In this document: positions 43,703 to 51,985 of the stretch, in pieces | How the letters are laid out: each line of letters opens with the position of its first letter | Numbering within the stretch: position 1 is the first letter of the stretch | Notes under the pieces: model-generated | The model's input: only the letters and a program-made list of their open reading frames with translations | Databases searched by the model: none | What the model was told of the DNA's origin: nothing | Translations under genes and position numbers: made by a program | Origin: Comamonadaceae bacterium 2PF | Lineage (GTDB): Bacteria; Pseudomonadota; Gammaproteobacteria; Burkholderiales; Burkholderiaceae_C | Direction: 5' to 3' | Assembly: GCA_005502875.1 (NCBI GenBank) | Contig: SCMV01000010.1 | Span: forward strand, 28,874-92,873 | DNA length: 64,000 nt

Positions 43703-46168
43703 ATGAATGCCTCTGCGTCCGCGACACCCCAGGCGCCCCTGCCGCCTCTGCCCGAACTGACGCCCTCGCAGTCCGCCGGACTGGACGACCCGGACCTGTT
43801 GGCTCAGTGCGTGGTCGAGATGCCAACAGGCCCCCTGCGTCGCATTGGCGTGGGCATTTCCGGCATGTACTGCGCCGCTTGCACCATCACCATCGAAGAC
43901 GCTGTCAAGGCCGTGCCCGGTGTGAGCGAGGTGCAGGTCCAGGCCGCCTCGCAGCGTGCGCGCATCCTCATCGACCCGGCTCGGGTGAAGCTGTCGGACA
44001 TCGTCGCTGCCGTGCAGCGCGTGGGCTACCGCGCTTGGCCCGATGCCGCCGCCCGCGCCGGCCACGAGCGGCTGCGACAGCGTCGCGTGCTCTTGTGGCG
44101 CCTGTCTGTGGCGGCGTTCTGCATGATGCAGGTGATGATGATCGCCTGGCCCCAGTACGTGGCCGGGCCGAATGAAATCCCGCCTGACATCTGGCAGCTC
44201 ATGAACTGGGCCAACTGGGTGCTCAGCCTGCCGGTGATGATTTTCTCTTGCGGGCCCTTTTTCTCGGGGGCGTGGCGCGCAGCCCGCCAGGGCAGGGTGT
44301 CCATGGACACCCCGGTTGCCATCGGCATGCTCGCCACGTTCGTGGTCAGCACGGGCGTGACGATGGGGCACACCGACGTGTTCGGTCACGAGGCCTACTT
44401 CGACTCCCTGACGATGTTCGTGGCCTTCCTGCTGATGGGGCGCTGGCTCGAAAGCAGCGCTCGCGAGCGGGTGACCCATTCGCTGGAGGCCTTGTGCGTG
44501 CGCTTGCCGGAAGCGGTCGAGCGGGCGGTGGCTGGGGAGGGTGCCGACCTGCGCGGCGTGGCTGTCGAATCCGTGCCGCTGTCTGCCCTGCGACACGGTG
44601 ACCGTGTCAAAGTGGCCGTTGGGCAGGCTTTCCCGGCCGATGGGCAGGTTCTGTTGGGGCAGACCGAGGTCGATGAATCCCTGCTGACAGGCGAGTCTCG
44701 AGCGGTGGTGCGTCAGCCCGGTCAGATGGTGGTGGCGGGGTCGCTGAACCTGGGCGCGCCTGTCTGGATTTCTGTCGAGCGCCTGGGGCCGGACACCCGA
44801 TACCAGCAGATCGTGTCTCTGGTGCACCAGGCCATGACCGAAAAGCCGGGCTGGATGCGCACTGCAGACCGCATGGCGGCCCCTTTCCTGTGGGGTGTGC
44901 TGGGGCTGGCTGCTCTGGGTGCGTTGGCCTGGCAGTGGATCGACCCCTCGCGCGCGGTGTGGGTGGCGGTGTCGGTGCTGGTGGTGACCTGTCCTTGTGC
45001 CTTGTCGCTTGCCGCACCGTCGGCGTTGCTTTCGGCGGCCGGTGCCATGGCCAAGCGCGGTTTGCTCGTGCGCCGGATCGATGCGCTGGAAACACTCTCC
45101 ACCGCCCGACTCTTTTATTTCGACAAGACTGGCACGCTCACAGAAAGCGAGTTGTCGGTGATGGGGCTGCAGCGCGCCTCGGGTGTGATGAGCCTGGATC
45201 GCGTGGCGGTTGGGGGGAGAGCCGGCGCGCCCTTGCCGGGGCATGCGGCGACCGACCTGGCCGACCTGGAGGAGCTCTGGCATCGGGCGGCGTCTTTGGC
45301 ATCGTCGTCGCACCATCCCGTGTCGCGCTCCATGGTGGCTGCGGCGCAAACCGGTCGCTCCAAGGACGCGGCGCCGTGGGTGCCCTGTGGCTGGCTCGAG
45401 TTGCACGAGCGCGCGGGGCAGGGCGTCGAAGCCAGAGACGAGGCGGGGCGACTGTGGCGACTGGGTCGTCAGGATTGGGTTCTGGGTGAAGATGCCCAGG
45501 AGGCCCTGCGCCAATGGGCAAGCCCTGACGCGCCCCGCGCATGGCTGGCGGCGCGCTCAAGCGACGGCGCGCTGCTGACCGACACGGTGATGGGGGTCTT
45601 GCTGGACGAGGTGTTCAGGCCCGAAGCGGCGCCCGCCTTGCACCAACTGAGGGCGCTCGGCTGTCGGGCGGCGCTTTTGTCGGGCGATCACAACGATCGG
45701 GTGCAGGCGGCATCCCTCATCTTGGGGCCCGAGGGCGAGCTTCCGGTGGCCGCTTCGCAAGCCACGCCAGAAGAAAAATTGCGGGTGATGTCGCTGGCCC
45801 AACAGCAAGGCGAACAGGTCGCCGTCGTGGGCGATGGCATCAACGACGCGCCTGTGCTGGCGAAGGCGGATGTGTCGGTGGCGCTGGACCAAGGCTCGGC
45901 GCTGGCTCAGTCGCAGGCCGATCTCATTGTGCTGAACGGTCGGCTGACCGGTTTGCCCGAGGCGGTCGCCCACAGCCGTTTCGCCATGCGGATCGTCAAA
46001 CAGAACCTGGCATGGGCGGCGGTCTACAATTTCGCCTGCATCCCCCTTGCACTCATGGGCCTGCTGCCACCCTGGGCAGCCGGGCTGGGCATGGCGCTGA
46101 GCTCCCTCGGCGTCGTCCTCAATTCCCTGCGCCTGGGTGCCACCCAATGGAAATCCTCTACGTCCTGA
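43703..46168 (+). CDS. ccoI: Copper-translocating P1B-type ATPase CcoI
   Basis: Membrane ATPase of 821 residues supplying copper for the CuB centre of cbb3 oxidase. An N-terminal heavy-metal domain has GMYCAAC (CAAC at 57-60). The ion-path motif CPC lies at 430-432, phosphorylated Asp474 is in DKTGTLTE, and the hinge is GDGINDAPVLA. About eight membrane segments are visible. The cbb3 context and the sequence style make CcoI/FixI rather than CopA the best call. It overlaps ccoS by 22 bases. Confidence 0.94.
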   Translation: MNASASATPQAPLPPLPELTPSQSAGLDDPDLLAQCVVEMPTGPLRRIGVGISGMYCAACTITIEDAVKAVPGVSEVQVQAASQRARILIDPARVKLSDIVAAVQRVGYRAWPDAAARAGHERLRQRRVLLWRLSVAAFCMMQVMMIAWPQYVAGPNEIPPDIWQLMNWANWVLSLPVMIFSCGPFFSGAWRAARQGRVSMDTPVAIGMLATFVVSTGVTMGHTDVFGHEAYFDSLTMFVAFLLMGRWLESSARERVTHSLEALCVRLPEAVERAVAGEGADLRGVAVESVPLSALRHGDRVKVAVGQAFPADGQVLLGQTEVDESLLTGESRAVVRQPGQMVVAGSLNLGAPVWISVERLGPDTRYQQIVSLVHQAMTEKPGWMRTADRMAAPFLWGVLGLAALGALAWQWIDPSRAVWVAVSVLVVTCPCALSLAAPSALLSAAGAMAKRGLLVRRIDALETLSTARLFYFDKTGTLTESELSVMGLQRASGVMSLDRVAVGGRAGAPLPGHAATDLADLEELWHRAASLASSSHHPVSRSMVAAAQTGRSKDAAPWVPCGWLELHERAGQGVEARDEAGRLWRLGRQDWVLGEDAQEALRQWASPDAPRAWLAARSSDGALLTDTVMGVLLDEVFRPEAAPALHQLRALGCRAALLSGDHNDRVQAASLILGPEGELPVAASQATPEEKLRVMSLAQQQGEQVAVVGDGINDAPVLAKADVSVALDQGSALAQSQADLIVLNGRLTGLPEAVAHSRFAMRIVKQNLAWAAVYNFACIPLALMGLLPPWAAGLGMALSSLGVVLNSLRLGATQWKSSTS

Positions 46169-46323
46169 TCCCCGTGTCGGTCTTGCTCGTGCTGGCCATC
46201 CTGGCTTTGCTGGGCTGGGCCATCCATGGGGGTCAGTTTGAGGACATCGAGGCCGAAGGCCACCGAATCCTGCAGGGTGGGGACGACAATTCCGAGGCTA
46301 ACGTTGAGCGGCATCAAGATTAG
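46147..46323 (+). CDS. ccoS: cbb3 oxidase assembly protein CcoS
   Basis: Small single-span membrane protein of 58 residues needed for insertion of haem b and CuB into cbb3 oxidase. It begins MEILYVLIPVSVLLVLAILA and has the family sequence QFEDIEAEGHRIL after the membrane segment. It starts inside the end of ccoI, showing translational coupling. The FNR box for ccoN lies in its last codons. Confidence 0.93.
   Translation: MEILYVLIPVSVLLVLAILALLGWAIHGGQFEDIEAEGHRILQGGDDNSEANVERHQD
46304..46317. promoter_or_regulatory. FNR-type box upstream of ccoN
   Basis: TTGAGCGGCATCAA differs from the FNR consensus TTGAT-N4-ATCAA at one position (T to G). Its centre is 61.5 bases upstream of the ccoN ATG. 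A -10-like CACAAT begins 29 bases from the centre, which is where a class II FNR promoter would place it. The box lies inside the ccoS coding sequence. Confidence 0.7.
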
Positions 46324-46371
46324 TTAGTGGTTTGCCCTCACAATTCGCGCTGTAACAAAGGAGAAGAAGAG

Positions 46372-47841
46372 ATGGCAACCACCCACTCTGCCACATACAA
46401 CGATGGGGTTGTCCGAGCTTTTGCCATTTGCGCCGTGGTTTACGGCGTGGTCGGCATGGCTGTGGGCGTCCTGATCGCTTCGCAATTGGCGTGGCCGGAA
46501 CTCAATTTCGGCATCCCCTGGCTGACTTACGGTCGCCTGCGTCCCCTGCACACCAATGCAGTGATTTTTGCCTTCGGCGGCTGCACGCTGTTCGCGACGT
46601 CTTACCACGTTGTGCAACGCACCTGCCAGACTCGGTTGTTTGCTGGCCCGCTGGCCATGTTCACCCTGATCGGCTGGAACCTGGTCATCCTGGCTGCGGT
46701 GGTCACGCTGCCGCTGGGCTACACCAGCGGCAAAGAGTACGCCGAACTCGAATGGCCCATCGACATCCTGATCACCCTGGTCTGGGTGGCGTACGCCATC
46801 GTCTTCTTCGGCACCATCGGCACCCGCAAGATCCGCCACATCTACGTGGCCAACTGGTTCTTCGGCGCCTTCATCATCGCCGTGGCCCTGCTGCACATCG
46901 TCAACAGCGCCGCCATCCCGGTGTTCTCCGAAGGCCTGCTGTCGCCCAAGTCCTACTCGGCTTACTCGGGCGTTCAGGACGCCATGATCCAGTGGTGGTA
47001 CGGCCACAATGCCGTGGGCTTCTTCCTGACGGCCGCCTTCCTGGGCATGATGTACTACTACATCCCCAAGCAGGCCGGCATGCCCGTGTACTCGTATCGC
47101 CTGTCGATCGTGCACTTCTGGGCCCTGATCTTCACCTACATGTGGGCCGGCCCTCACCACCTGCACTACACCGCGCTTCCCGACTGGACGCAATCGGTGG
47201 GCATGGTGTTCTCGCTGATCCTGCTGGCACCGTCCTGGGGCGGCATGATCAACGGCATCATGACCCTGTCGGGCGCCTGGTACAAGCTGCGTGACGATGC
47301 CATCCTGAAGTTCCTGATCGTGGCCCTGTCCTTCTACGGCATGTCCACCTTCGAAGGTCCGATGATGTCCATCAAGACCGTGAACTCGCTGTCGCACTAC
47401 ACCGACTGGACGGTCGGCCACGTGCACTCCGGCGCCCTCGGCTGGGTGGGCCTGATCTCGATGGGTTCGCTCTACTACCTGATCCCGCGCATGTTCGGTC
47501 GCACCACGATGTACTCGGTGCCCGCCATCTCGCTGCACTTCTGGGCTGCCACCATCGGCATCGTGCTCTACATCGCCGCGATGTGGATCGCCGGTGTGAT
47601 GCAAGGCCTGATGTGGCGTGCGGTGAACCCCGACGGCACCCTGGTCTACACCTTCGTCGAGAGCGTGAAGGCAACCTACCCCTTCTACGTGATCCGCGTC
47701 GCGGGCGGCCTGCTCTACCTGGGCGGCATGATCCTGATGCTGTGGAACACCGTGATGACCGCCCTGGCTGGTCGCGCCGTCAACGCGCCGATCCCCCAGC
47801 CGGCCCACGCCCGAGCCACAGAAGGAGAACAACATGGCTGA
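46372..47841 (+). CDS. ccoN: cbb3-type cytochrome c oxidase subunit I
   Basis: Catalytic haem-copper subunit of the high-affinity terminal oxidase, 489 residues, about twelve membrane helices, with low-spin haem b, haem b3 and CuB. Haem and copper histidines are in recognisable contexts: [39 protein letters not shown] and [15 protein letters not shown] strong AAGGAGAAGAAGAG ribosome site precedes the ATG. ccoO follows with an 8-base overlap. Confidence 0.96.
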   Translation: MATTHSATYNDGVVRAFAICAVVYGVVGMAVGVLIASQLAWPELNFGIPWLTYGRLRPLHTNAVIFAFGGCTLFATSYHVVQRTCQTRLFAGPLAMFTLIGWNLVILAAVVTLPLGYTSGKEYAELEWPIDILITLVWVAYAIVFFGTIGTRKIRHIYVANWFFGAFIIAVALLHIVNSAAIPVFSEGLLSPKSYSAYSGVQDAMIQWWYGHNAVGFFLTAAFLGMMYYYIPKQAGMPVYSYRLSIVHFWALIFTYMWAGPHHLHYTALPDWTQSVGMVFSLILLAPSWGGMINGIMTLSGAWYKLRDDAILKFLIVALSFYGMSTFEGPMMSIKTVNSLSHYTDWTVGHVHSGALGWVGLISMGSLYYLIPRMFGRTTMYSVPAISLHFWAATIGIVLYIAAMWIAGVMQGLMWRAVNPDGTLVYTFVESVKATYPFYVIRVAGGLLYLGGMILMLWNTVMTALAGRAVNAPIPQPAHARATEGEQHG

Positions 47842-48463
47842 CAACAACCACAAGCCTGCGCTCTTCTCCCACGAGAAGATCGAGACCAGCAACTTCCTGA
47901 TGATCGTGCTGACGCTGATCGTCGTGTCTTTCGGTGCGCTGGTCGAAATCGTGCCCCTGTACTTCCAGAAGAGCACGACCACCCCGGTGGACGGTCTCAA
48001 GCCCTACACCGCGCTGCAACTGGCGGGACGCGACATCTACCTGCGCGAAGGCTGCTACGGCTGCCACTCGCAGATGATCCGCCCCTTCCGCGCCGAGACC
48101 CTGCGCTACGGCCATTACTCGATGGCCGGTGAATACGTCTACGACCACCCCTTCCAGTGGGGCTCCAAGCGCACCGGTCCCGACCTGCACCGCGTGGGCG
48201 GCAAGTACTCCGACGAGTGGCATCGCGCTCACTTGGAGAACCCGCGCAACGTCGTGCCGGAGTCCAACATGCCTGCCTACCCGTGGCTGCAGACCAACCT
48301 GGTCAAGCCTGAAGGCGTGGGTCCCCGCATGGAAGCGCTGCGCCAGGTGGGCGTGCCCTACACCGACGACGAAATCAAGGCTGCGGCCGAAGACGTCAAG
48401 GGCAAGACCGAGATGGAAGCGGTGATCGCGTACCTGCAGGTGCTGGGCACCGCGGTGAAATAA
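47834..48463 (+). CDS. ccoO: cbb3-type cytochrome c oxidase subunit II
   Basis: Membrane-anchored monohaem cytochrome c of 209 residues passing electrons to CcoN. It has one N-terminal membrane helix (about 20-42), the haem site CYGCH at 74-78 followed by SQMIRPF, and a distal Met in the C-terminal half. A GAAGGAG site lies inside the end of ccoN. ccoQ follows 12 bases after the stop. Confidence 0.96.
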   Translation: MADNNHKPALFSHEKIETSNFLMIVLTLIVVSFGALVEIVPLYFQKSTTTPVDGLKPYTALQLAGRDIYLREGCYGCHSQMIRPFRAETLRYGHYSMAGEYVYDHPFQWGSKRTGPDLHRVGGKYSDEWHRAHLENPRNVVPESNMPAYPWLQTNLVKPEGVGPRMEALRQVGVPYTDDEIKAAAEDVKGKTEMEAVIAYLQVLGTAVK

Positions 48464-48475
48464 GGAGCGACGCAC

Positions 48476-48613
48476 GTGGACGTCATCACCCTGAGAAGCA
48501 TCTTCACGGTCGGCTGTCTGTGCGTTTTCGTGGGCATCGTTGTGTGGGCTTATTCGCGACGCAACAAGGCCCAGTTCGAGGAGGCAGGTCGTCTGCCTCT
48601 TTCTGAAGATTGA
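48476..48613 (+). CDS. ccoQ: cbb3 oxidase subunit IV CcoQ
   Basis: Short membrane protein of 45 residues from a GTG start, preceded by an AAGGAG site. One hydrophobic segment (TVGCLCVFVGIVVWAYSRR) is followed by NKAQFEEAGRLPL, the usual CcoQ/FixQ pattern. It stabilises CcoP interaction with the oxidase core. The position between ccoO and ccoP confirms the call. Confidence 0.92.
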   Translation: MDVITLRSIFTVGCLCVFVGIVVWAYSRRNKAQFEEAGRLPLSED

Positions 48614-48627
48614 CTGGAGGCTCAGAC

Positions 48628-49563
48628 ATGAGCGACTTCATTTCGAGTGGATGGGCGTGGTATGTCACGGCCATCGTGGTGTTCGGCCTGGTGTATTGCG
48701 CATTCGTGCTCATCGGGGCAGCCAAGCACAAGGTCGTCTACGACGCACAAGGCAATGTGGACAAGACCACTGGCCACATTTGGGACGGCGACCTGCGTGA
48801 ATTGAACAACCCGCTGCCCCGTTGGTGGTTGTTCTTGTTCATCTTCACGCTGGTGTTCGCCGTGGCTTACTTCTACCTGTACCCGGGTTTGGCCACCTCC
48901 GATGGCAAGCTGAACTGGACCTCCAAGGGCCAGCTCGAAGCGGAAAACGCCAAGGCCAAAGCCGAGCAAGACAAGATTTTTGCCAAGTTCAAGTCGGCCT
49001 CGATCGAAGACCTGGCTCGCGATCCGCAAGCCCACGCCATCGGCCAACGCCTGTTCCTGAACAACTGCGCGGCTTGCCACGGCTCCGACGCCAAGGGCGC
49101 CAGGAGCTTCCCGAACCTCACCGACGGTGACTGGATCCACGGCGGCTCGCCCGACAAGATCATCGAGACGATCACCGCTGGTCGCAACGGTCAGATGCCT
49201 CCGCTGGGTGCCGCAGTGGGCACGCCAGAAGAGGCTCGTCAGGTGGCGAACTACGTGCTGAGCCTTTCGGGCGCGGGCCACAATTCCATCCAGGCAGAGC
49301 TGGGCAAGGCCAAGTTCAAGGCGGTCTGTGCGGCCTGCCACGGCGCGGACGGCAAGGGCAACCAGGCCATCGGCGCCCCGAACCTGAGCGACAAGATCTG
49401 GCTGCACGGCTGGGGCGAGCAGTTCATCGTAGAGATGATCAACAAGGGCAAGGTCAACGTCATGCCAGCGCAAAAGCCGCGCTTGTCCGAAGACCAGATC
49501 CGCCTCGTGGCGTCCTACGTGTGGGGCCTGTCTCACCCGACCCAATCGGCCAATGCCAAGTGA
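48628..49563 (+). CDS. ccoP: cbb3-type cytochrome c oxidase subunit III
   Basis: Dihaem cytochrome c subunit of 311 residues accepting electrons from soluble cytochromes. It has two N-terminal membrane helices (about 10-32 and 66-86) and two haem sites, CAACH at 147-151 and again at 234-238. A CTGGAGG site sets the ATG at MSDFISSG. It is the last structural subunit; ccoG follows after 156 bases with its own control region. Confidence 0.96.
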   Translation: MSDFISSGWAWYVTAIVVFGLVYCAFVLIGAAKHKVVYDAQGNVDKTTGHIWDGDLRELNNPLPRWWLFLFIFTLVFAVAYFYLYPGLATSDGKLNWTSKGQLEAENAKAKAEQDKIFAKFKSASIEDLARDPQAHAIGQRLFLNNCAACHGSDAKGARSFPNLTDGDWIHGGSPDKIIETITAGRNGQMPPLGAAVGTPEEARQVANYVLSLSGAGHNSIQAELGKAKFKAVCAACHGADGKGNQAIGAPNLSDKIWLHGWGEQFIVEMINKGKVNVMPAQKPRLSEDQIRLVASYVWGLSHPTQSANAK

Positions 49564-49610
49564 GTCTGATGCTCGCATCAAGGTGACTTGAATGCGAGCT
49601 CGGCCCGGGG

Positions 49611-49624
49611 TTGACATCGATCAA
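49611..49624. promoter_or_regulatory. FNR-type box upstream of ccoG
   Basis: TTGACATCGATCAA matches TTGAT-N4-ATCAA except for C at position five. It lies about 100 bases upstream of the ccoG ATG and 25 bases before a large nested palindrome. Confidence 0.7.
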
Positions 49625-49648
49625 GAACGGGCCAACAGTGAGCCACTG

Positions 49649-49693
49649 CGGTGGTGGAGCGTGATACCCTGCAGGGTATGCGGTCCACCACCG
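49649..49693. promoter_or_regulatory. Nested palindrome with CsoR-like operator in the ccoG leader
   Basis: Outer arms CGGTGGTGGA / TCCACCACCG (10 bp, perfect) enclose a 16-bp perfect palindrome ATACCCTGCAGGGTAT (49664-49679). The inner part reads GATACC-CTGCA-GGGTA (49663-49678), the same hexamer-N5-pentamer layout as the operator in the CsoR-type repressor promoter. Positioned 27 bases before the ccoG start, it could be a repressor site, an mRNA hairpin or both. CcoG is reported in the literature as a cupric reductase, which makes a metal-type operator reasonable; binding is inferred. Confidence 0.6.
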
Positions 49694-49719
49694 TTTCACT
49701 TTGAGATTTGGGTATTCCC

Positions 49720-51186
49720 ATGAGCGAATCCAGCCCCCACCAGGATCCCGGCAAACGCGTCATCCCCATCCAGGCAGTTGGCGCGCGTGAAGAGACGGTC
49801 TCCCTCTACAAAAAGGGCGAGAAGATTTACGCCCGAGAGGTCAAGGGCTGGTTCACGAAATGGCGCTGGGCCTTTGTGTGGCTCACCCAGATTGTCTTTT
49901 ACTGCACGCCCTGGTTGATGTGGAACGACAGGCAGGCCGTCCTGTTTGACCTGACCACGCGGCGCTTTTACATGTTCAACCTGGTCCTGTACCCGCAGGA
50001 CTTCATCTACCTCACCGCGCTGCTGGTGATCTCGGCTTACGGCCTCTTCCTGTTCACAGCGGTGGCGGGGCGGCTTTGGTGCGGGTATGCGTGCCCGCAG
50101 TCGGTCTACACCGAGATCTTCATGTGGATGGAGCGCAAGATCGAAGGTGATCGCGTTCGTCGCATGAAGCTGGACAAATCGCCCTGGTCGGTTGAAAAGG
50201 TCGGGCGCAAGGCGGCCAAACAACTCGCCTGGATCGCCTTTGCGCTGTGGACGGGCTACACCTTTGTGGGCTACTTCACGCCGGTTCGCGTGCTCGCTGC
50301 TGAAGTGGTCAGCCTCAGCATGGGCCCCTGGGAGCTGTTCTGGGTGCTCTTTTACGGGTTCGCCACCTACGGCAACGCTGGCTACATGCGCGAGCAAGTC
50401 TGCAAGTACATGTGCCCGTACGCGCGCTTCCAGAGCGCCATGTTCGATCGCGACACGCTCATCATCAGTTACGACGCCAAGCGTGGTGAGCCGCGTGGCT
50501 CGCGCAAGCGCGGCTCCGACGCCAAGGCGCTGAACCAGGGCGATTGCGTGGATTGCACCTTGTGCGTTCAGGTCTGCCCCGTTGGCATCGACATCCGCAA
50601 CGGCTTGCAGTACGAGTGCATTGGCTGCGCCGCTTGCATCGACGTGTGCGATTCGGTCATGGACAAAGTGGGTTCGCCACGCGGCCTGGTGCGCTACGCC
50701 ACCCTCAACAGCCTTGAAAATGGCTGGGGGCGCAAGGAGATGTGGTCCCGAGTCACGCGCCCCCGGGTGCTGATCTACACAGCCATCCTTGCTGCCGTGG
50801 TCGTCGCTTTCGTGCACAGCCTCTACAGCCGGCCCCCGTTCAGGGTGGACATCGTGCGCGACCGTGGCGCCCTGGCTCGGGTGGTCGACGAGGGCTTCGT
50901 CGAGAACGTCTACCGCGTCCAGATCATGAATGCCAGCGAGAACACGCAGCGCTACCGAGTGGGCGTGGAGCAACTGCAGCAGGCGGTGGTGGAAGGCGGG
51001 CAGGACTTGGTTCTCGGTCCAGCCGAGGCCCGTTGGGTGCCGATCGCTGTCCGCGTGTCTCCTGACGCGGCGGGCCGAATGGGTTCAGGCGCTCATGGGG
51101 TGACCATCCTGGTCGAACAGTTGCGTCAAGGCAGCGAGGCCCAGGTCGATGTGCGAGAAAAATCCACCTTCATGGTGCCCCGTTGA
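49720..51186 (+). CDS. ccoG: cbb3 oxidase assembly protein CcoG (RdxA/FixG, polyferredoxin)
   Basis: Membrane iron-sulfur protein of 488 residues needed for cbb3 oxidase copper delivery. It has several membrane helices, the motif CGYACPQSVYTEIFMWMERK, and two ferredoxin-type cluster motifs: CVDCTLCVQVCP (about 276) and CIGCAACIDVC (about 301). An Ig-like FixG C-terminal domain closes the protein. The ATG begins MSESSPHQ. Expression is probably under FNR control, and possibly a metal-responsive repressor given the palindrome just upstream. Confidence 0.95.
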   Translation: MSESSPHQDPGKRVIPIQAVGAREETVSLYKKGEKIYAREVKGWFTKWRWAFVWLTQIVFYCTPWLMWNDRQAVLFDLTTRRFYMFNLVLYPQDFIYLTALLVISAYGLFLFTAVAGRLWCGYACPQSVYTEIFMWMERKIEGDRVRRMKLDKSPWSVEKVGRKAAKQLAWIAFALWTGYTFVGYFTPVRVLAAEVVSLSMGPWELFWVLFYGFATYGNAGYMREQVCKYMCPYARFQSAMFDRDTLIISYDAKRGEPRGSRKRGSDAKALNQGDCVDCTLCVQVCPVGIDIRNGLQYECIGCAACIDVCDSVMDKVGSPRGLVRYATLNSLENGWGRKEMWSRVTRPRVLIYTAILAAVVVAFVHSLYSRPPFRVDIVRDRGALARVVDEGFVENVYRVQIMNASENTQRYRVGVEQLQQAVVEGGQDLVLGPAEARWVPIAVRVSPDAAGRMGSGAHGVTILVEQLRQGSEAQVDVREKSTFMVPR

Positions 51187-51239
51187 GTGGGGCTCCGTCC
51201 TCCTCACCCATCCCCTTGTTTCCTGATTCCGGAGCTTGC

Positions 51240-51488
51240 ATGTCCGCCCCTGACAAATCCAAAGCCAACAGCAACCCACCTTGGTGGAAGCTGCCCATCG
51301 TCTGGTTGGTGATTGCTGGCCCTGCGATCGTGGTCGTCGCCTCCCTGGTCACGGCGGGCATCGCCATCAAGCACGTCGATCCGGTGCTTGACACCTCCAA
51401 GGGGCACGTCAAGTCGACGGTCGAGGAGCCCGCCATGCGGGCGCGCAATCACGCGGCGTCTCCTTCGCTGCAGCCTGCAGATCGTTGA
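51240..51488 (+). CDS. ccoH: Short FixH/CcoH-like membrane protein
   Basis: Protein of 82 residues with a single membrane helix (PIVWLVIAGPAIVVVASLVTA, split here across residues 17-37) in a PWW context resembling the N-terminus of FixH/CcoH. Full-length FixH has about 150-170 residues, so the periplasmic domain is missing here. This may be a short lineage form rather than a truncation, as no downstream remnant is visible. The position directly after ccoG supports the call. A CGGAG site precedes the ATG. Confidence 0.65.
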   Translation: MSAPDKSKANSNPPWWKLPIVWLVIAGPAIVVVASLVTAGIAIKHVDPVLDTSKGHVKSTVEEPAMRARNHAASPSLQPADR

Positions 51489-51604
51489 TGCACCTCAAGG
51501 CTGCGGCCTGGGGTGACCCTTGGTTTTCGGGAAAGTCCTCGTTGTGACCGCGCGCCGAGGGTAGAACATGGATCCTGTGTGCGATTTGCCTCAAGGAGAT
51601 GTCC

Positions 51605-51898
51605 ATGTCTCGTCGGTCCTTGCACCTGGCCCAGATTCTCTGGCCCGCTTTCCTGATCGCGGGCGTCCTGGAAATGGTGGTTTTTGCGCTGGTCGATCCT
51701 TCTGGGCTCTCGATCGGAGGCTGGGCGCCTGATGAGCGCACGGTCTACAGCCTGGCCTTCTTCGTCTTTTGGGCGCTGGTCGCCATGGCTTCGGGCATCA
51801 GCCACGTCATGATGCGCCCGCCCACCGGGGTGGTCACTTCTCGGCGCGCCGCTCGCCGGCAAGCCCGGCGCGCGATGGTCGTGCACCATCAGCATTGA
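51605..51898 (+). CDS. Small two-helix membrane protein of unknown function
   Basis: Protein of 97 residues with two hydrophobic segments (ILWPAFLIAGVLEMVVFALV near 10-30 and VYSLAFFVFWALVAMASGI near 45-65) and a very basic C-terminal tail (SRRAARRQARRA). I do not recognise a family. An AAGGAG site favours the second ATG, used here, over one 6 bases earlier. It lies between the cbb3 assembly genes and fnr and ends just before a terminator, so it may be part of the ccoG-ccoH transcript. Confidence 0.65.
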   Translation: MSRRSLHLAQILWPAFLIAGVLEMVVFALVDPSGLSIGGWAPDERTVYSLAFFVFWALVAMASGISHVMMRPPTGVVTSRRAARRQARRAMVVHHQH

Positions 51899-51910
51899 CA
51901 TGAGCCAAAC

Positions 51911-51941
51911 AAAAGGCCGCCTCAAGGGCGGCCTTTGTGTT
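51911..51941. terminator. Bidirectional intrinsic terminator
   Basis: Stem AAAGGCCGCC / GGCGGCCTTT with a 5-base loop; T-rich sequence GTGTTTG follows on the plus strand and AAAC/TTTG on the other. It lies between the small membrane protein gene and the convergent fnr gene. Confidence 0.85.
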
Positions 51942-51985
51942 TGACTCCCGCAAGACCGCCTCAAGCGGACGGCATGCGATGGTGG

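Noticed and set aside
43649..45514. Minus-strand frame of 621 codons opposite ccoI
   Set aside because: Shadow of the copper ATPase; low-complexity, His/Arg-rich composition without motifs.
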